A stretch of DNA of 41,500 nt from Mycobacterium innocens (GTDB lineage: Bacteria > Actinomycetota > Actinomycetes > Mycobacteriales > Mycobacteriaceae): contig NZ_UPHQ01000216.1 of the NCBI RefSeq assembly GCF_900566055.1, forward strand, positions 1 through 41,500. The letters run 5' to 3'. Shown here one piece after another: positions 41,417 through 41,500 of this stretch (the stretch's first letter is position 1; the number at the start of each line of letters is the position of its first letter). Position numbers and translations under genes: made by a program. The notes under the pieces are model-generated. The model worked only from the letters and a program-made list of their open reading frames with translations, was not told where the DNA came from and did not search any database.

Positions 41417-41500
41417 ATGGATACGACGGTCGGTGGGATCGGCGCGGTTGTCGTGGCGGAGTTACGCGCGGCCGGTTACATGGAATCGACAGTTGGTCAG
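41417..41500 (+). CDS. Tyrosine-type recombinase/transposase, N-terminal 28 residues
   Basis: GAAGGAG at 41404-41410 precedes ATG 41417; the protein reads MDTTVGGIGAVVVAELRAAG and continues YMESTVGQ to the window edge. I recall this N-terminus from mycobacterial site-specific integrases that occur as tandem sets of two or three in mobile elements. The SAM-like DNA-binding domain begins here; the catalytic domain is outside the window. The repeat array just upstream supports a recombinase. Partial, so the family call is provisional. Confidence 0.6.
   Translation, partial: MDTTVGGIGAVVVAELRAAGYMESTVGQ

Overview
The window is chromosomal DNA of a Mycobacterium, most likely a slow-growing nontuberculous species. 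Supporting signs are high GC, PE, PPE and ESX-type genes, an MmpL transporter, many 4-nt ATGA/GTGA gene overlaps, and at least eight genes that begin 6-7 nt after a TANNNT -10 box, which is the mycobacterial leaderless pattern. From memory, positions 1-21.5 kb follow the M. tuberculosis H37Rv block Rv1157c to Rv1135A in inverted orientation. Rv names below are recollections from that synteny, not search results.

Layout. 1-4.6 kb: end of an Ala/Pro-rich secreted protein gene, a HhH-GPD DNA-repair protein coupled to a 48-aa DUF1059-like protein, a DUF5302 protein, an F420-type flavoprotein (Rv1155-like), DUF1697 plus a methyltransferase, a GntR regulator, and a class III (SIRT5-like) sirtuin. 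4.6-5.1 kb: a DUF559-type gene reduced by an internal deletion and flanked by 80-bp direct repeats. 5.1-9.25 kb: an intact mmpL13-like gene with TetR and a methyltransferase, then an unannotated two-peptide unit ending in a perfect terminator. 9.25-12 kb: SDR, alpha-methylacyl-CoA racemase and EchA10-like genes. 12.1-16.5 kb: two paralogous atypical SDRs around a CPBP protease, then a membrane protein. 16.6-19.4 kb: type III polyketide synthase, ICMT-like methyltransferase and FAD oxidase, in the same order as the Streptomyces srsABC phenolic-lipid operon. 19.5-21.5 kb: enoyl-CoA hydratase and thiolase behind a palindromic operator. 21.6-24.9 kb: a small type VII secretion-like locus whose EspC-like partner gene is frameshifted. 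25-27 kb: an ECF42-type sigma factor operon (DGPF protein, sigma, SRPBCC).

27.1-38.4 kb is the most unusual region. A minus-strand operon encodes an LIV-BP-fold protein without a signal peptide, an AveC-like membrane protein, an SDR, an aldehyde dehydrogenase and a P450. It is followed upstream by a NorQ/CbbQ-type AAA+ ATPase and a NorD-like VWA protein, and divergently by two acyl-CoA dehydrogenases and a wrecked SDR pseudogene. No nitric oxide reductase or RuBisCO is present to explain the AAA+/VWA pair. The four promoters I predict here all overlap one 14-bp motif (GAACA[GA]AT[AT]TT[TA]GG, three copies), so the genes probably form one regulon acting on a lipid, steroid-like or terpenoid substrate.

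38.4-41.5 kb is accessory DNA: an orphan PPE-SVP gene, about 1 kb without genes, and a PE gene cut by an IS3-family element that is itself cut by the palindrome-rich end of a tyrosine-recombinase element running off the window. I saw no tRNA, rRNA or CRISPR array.
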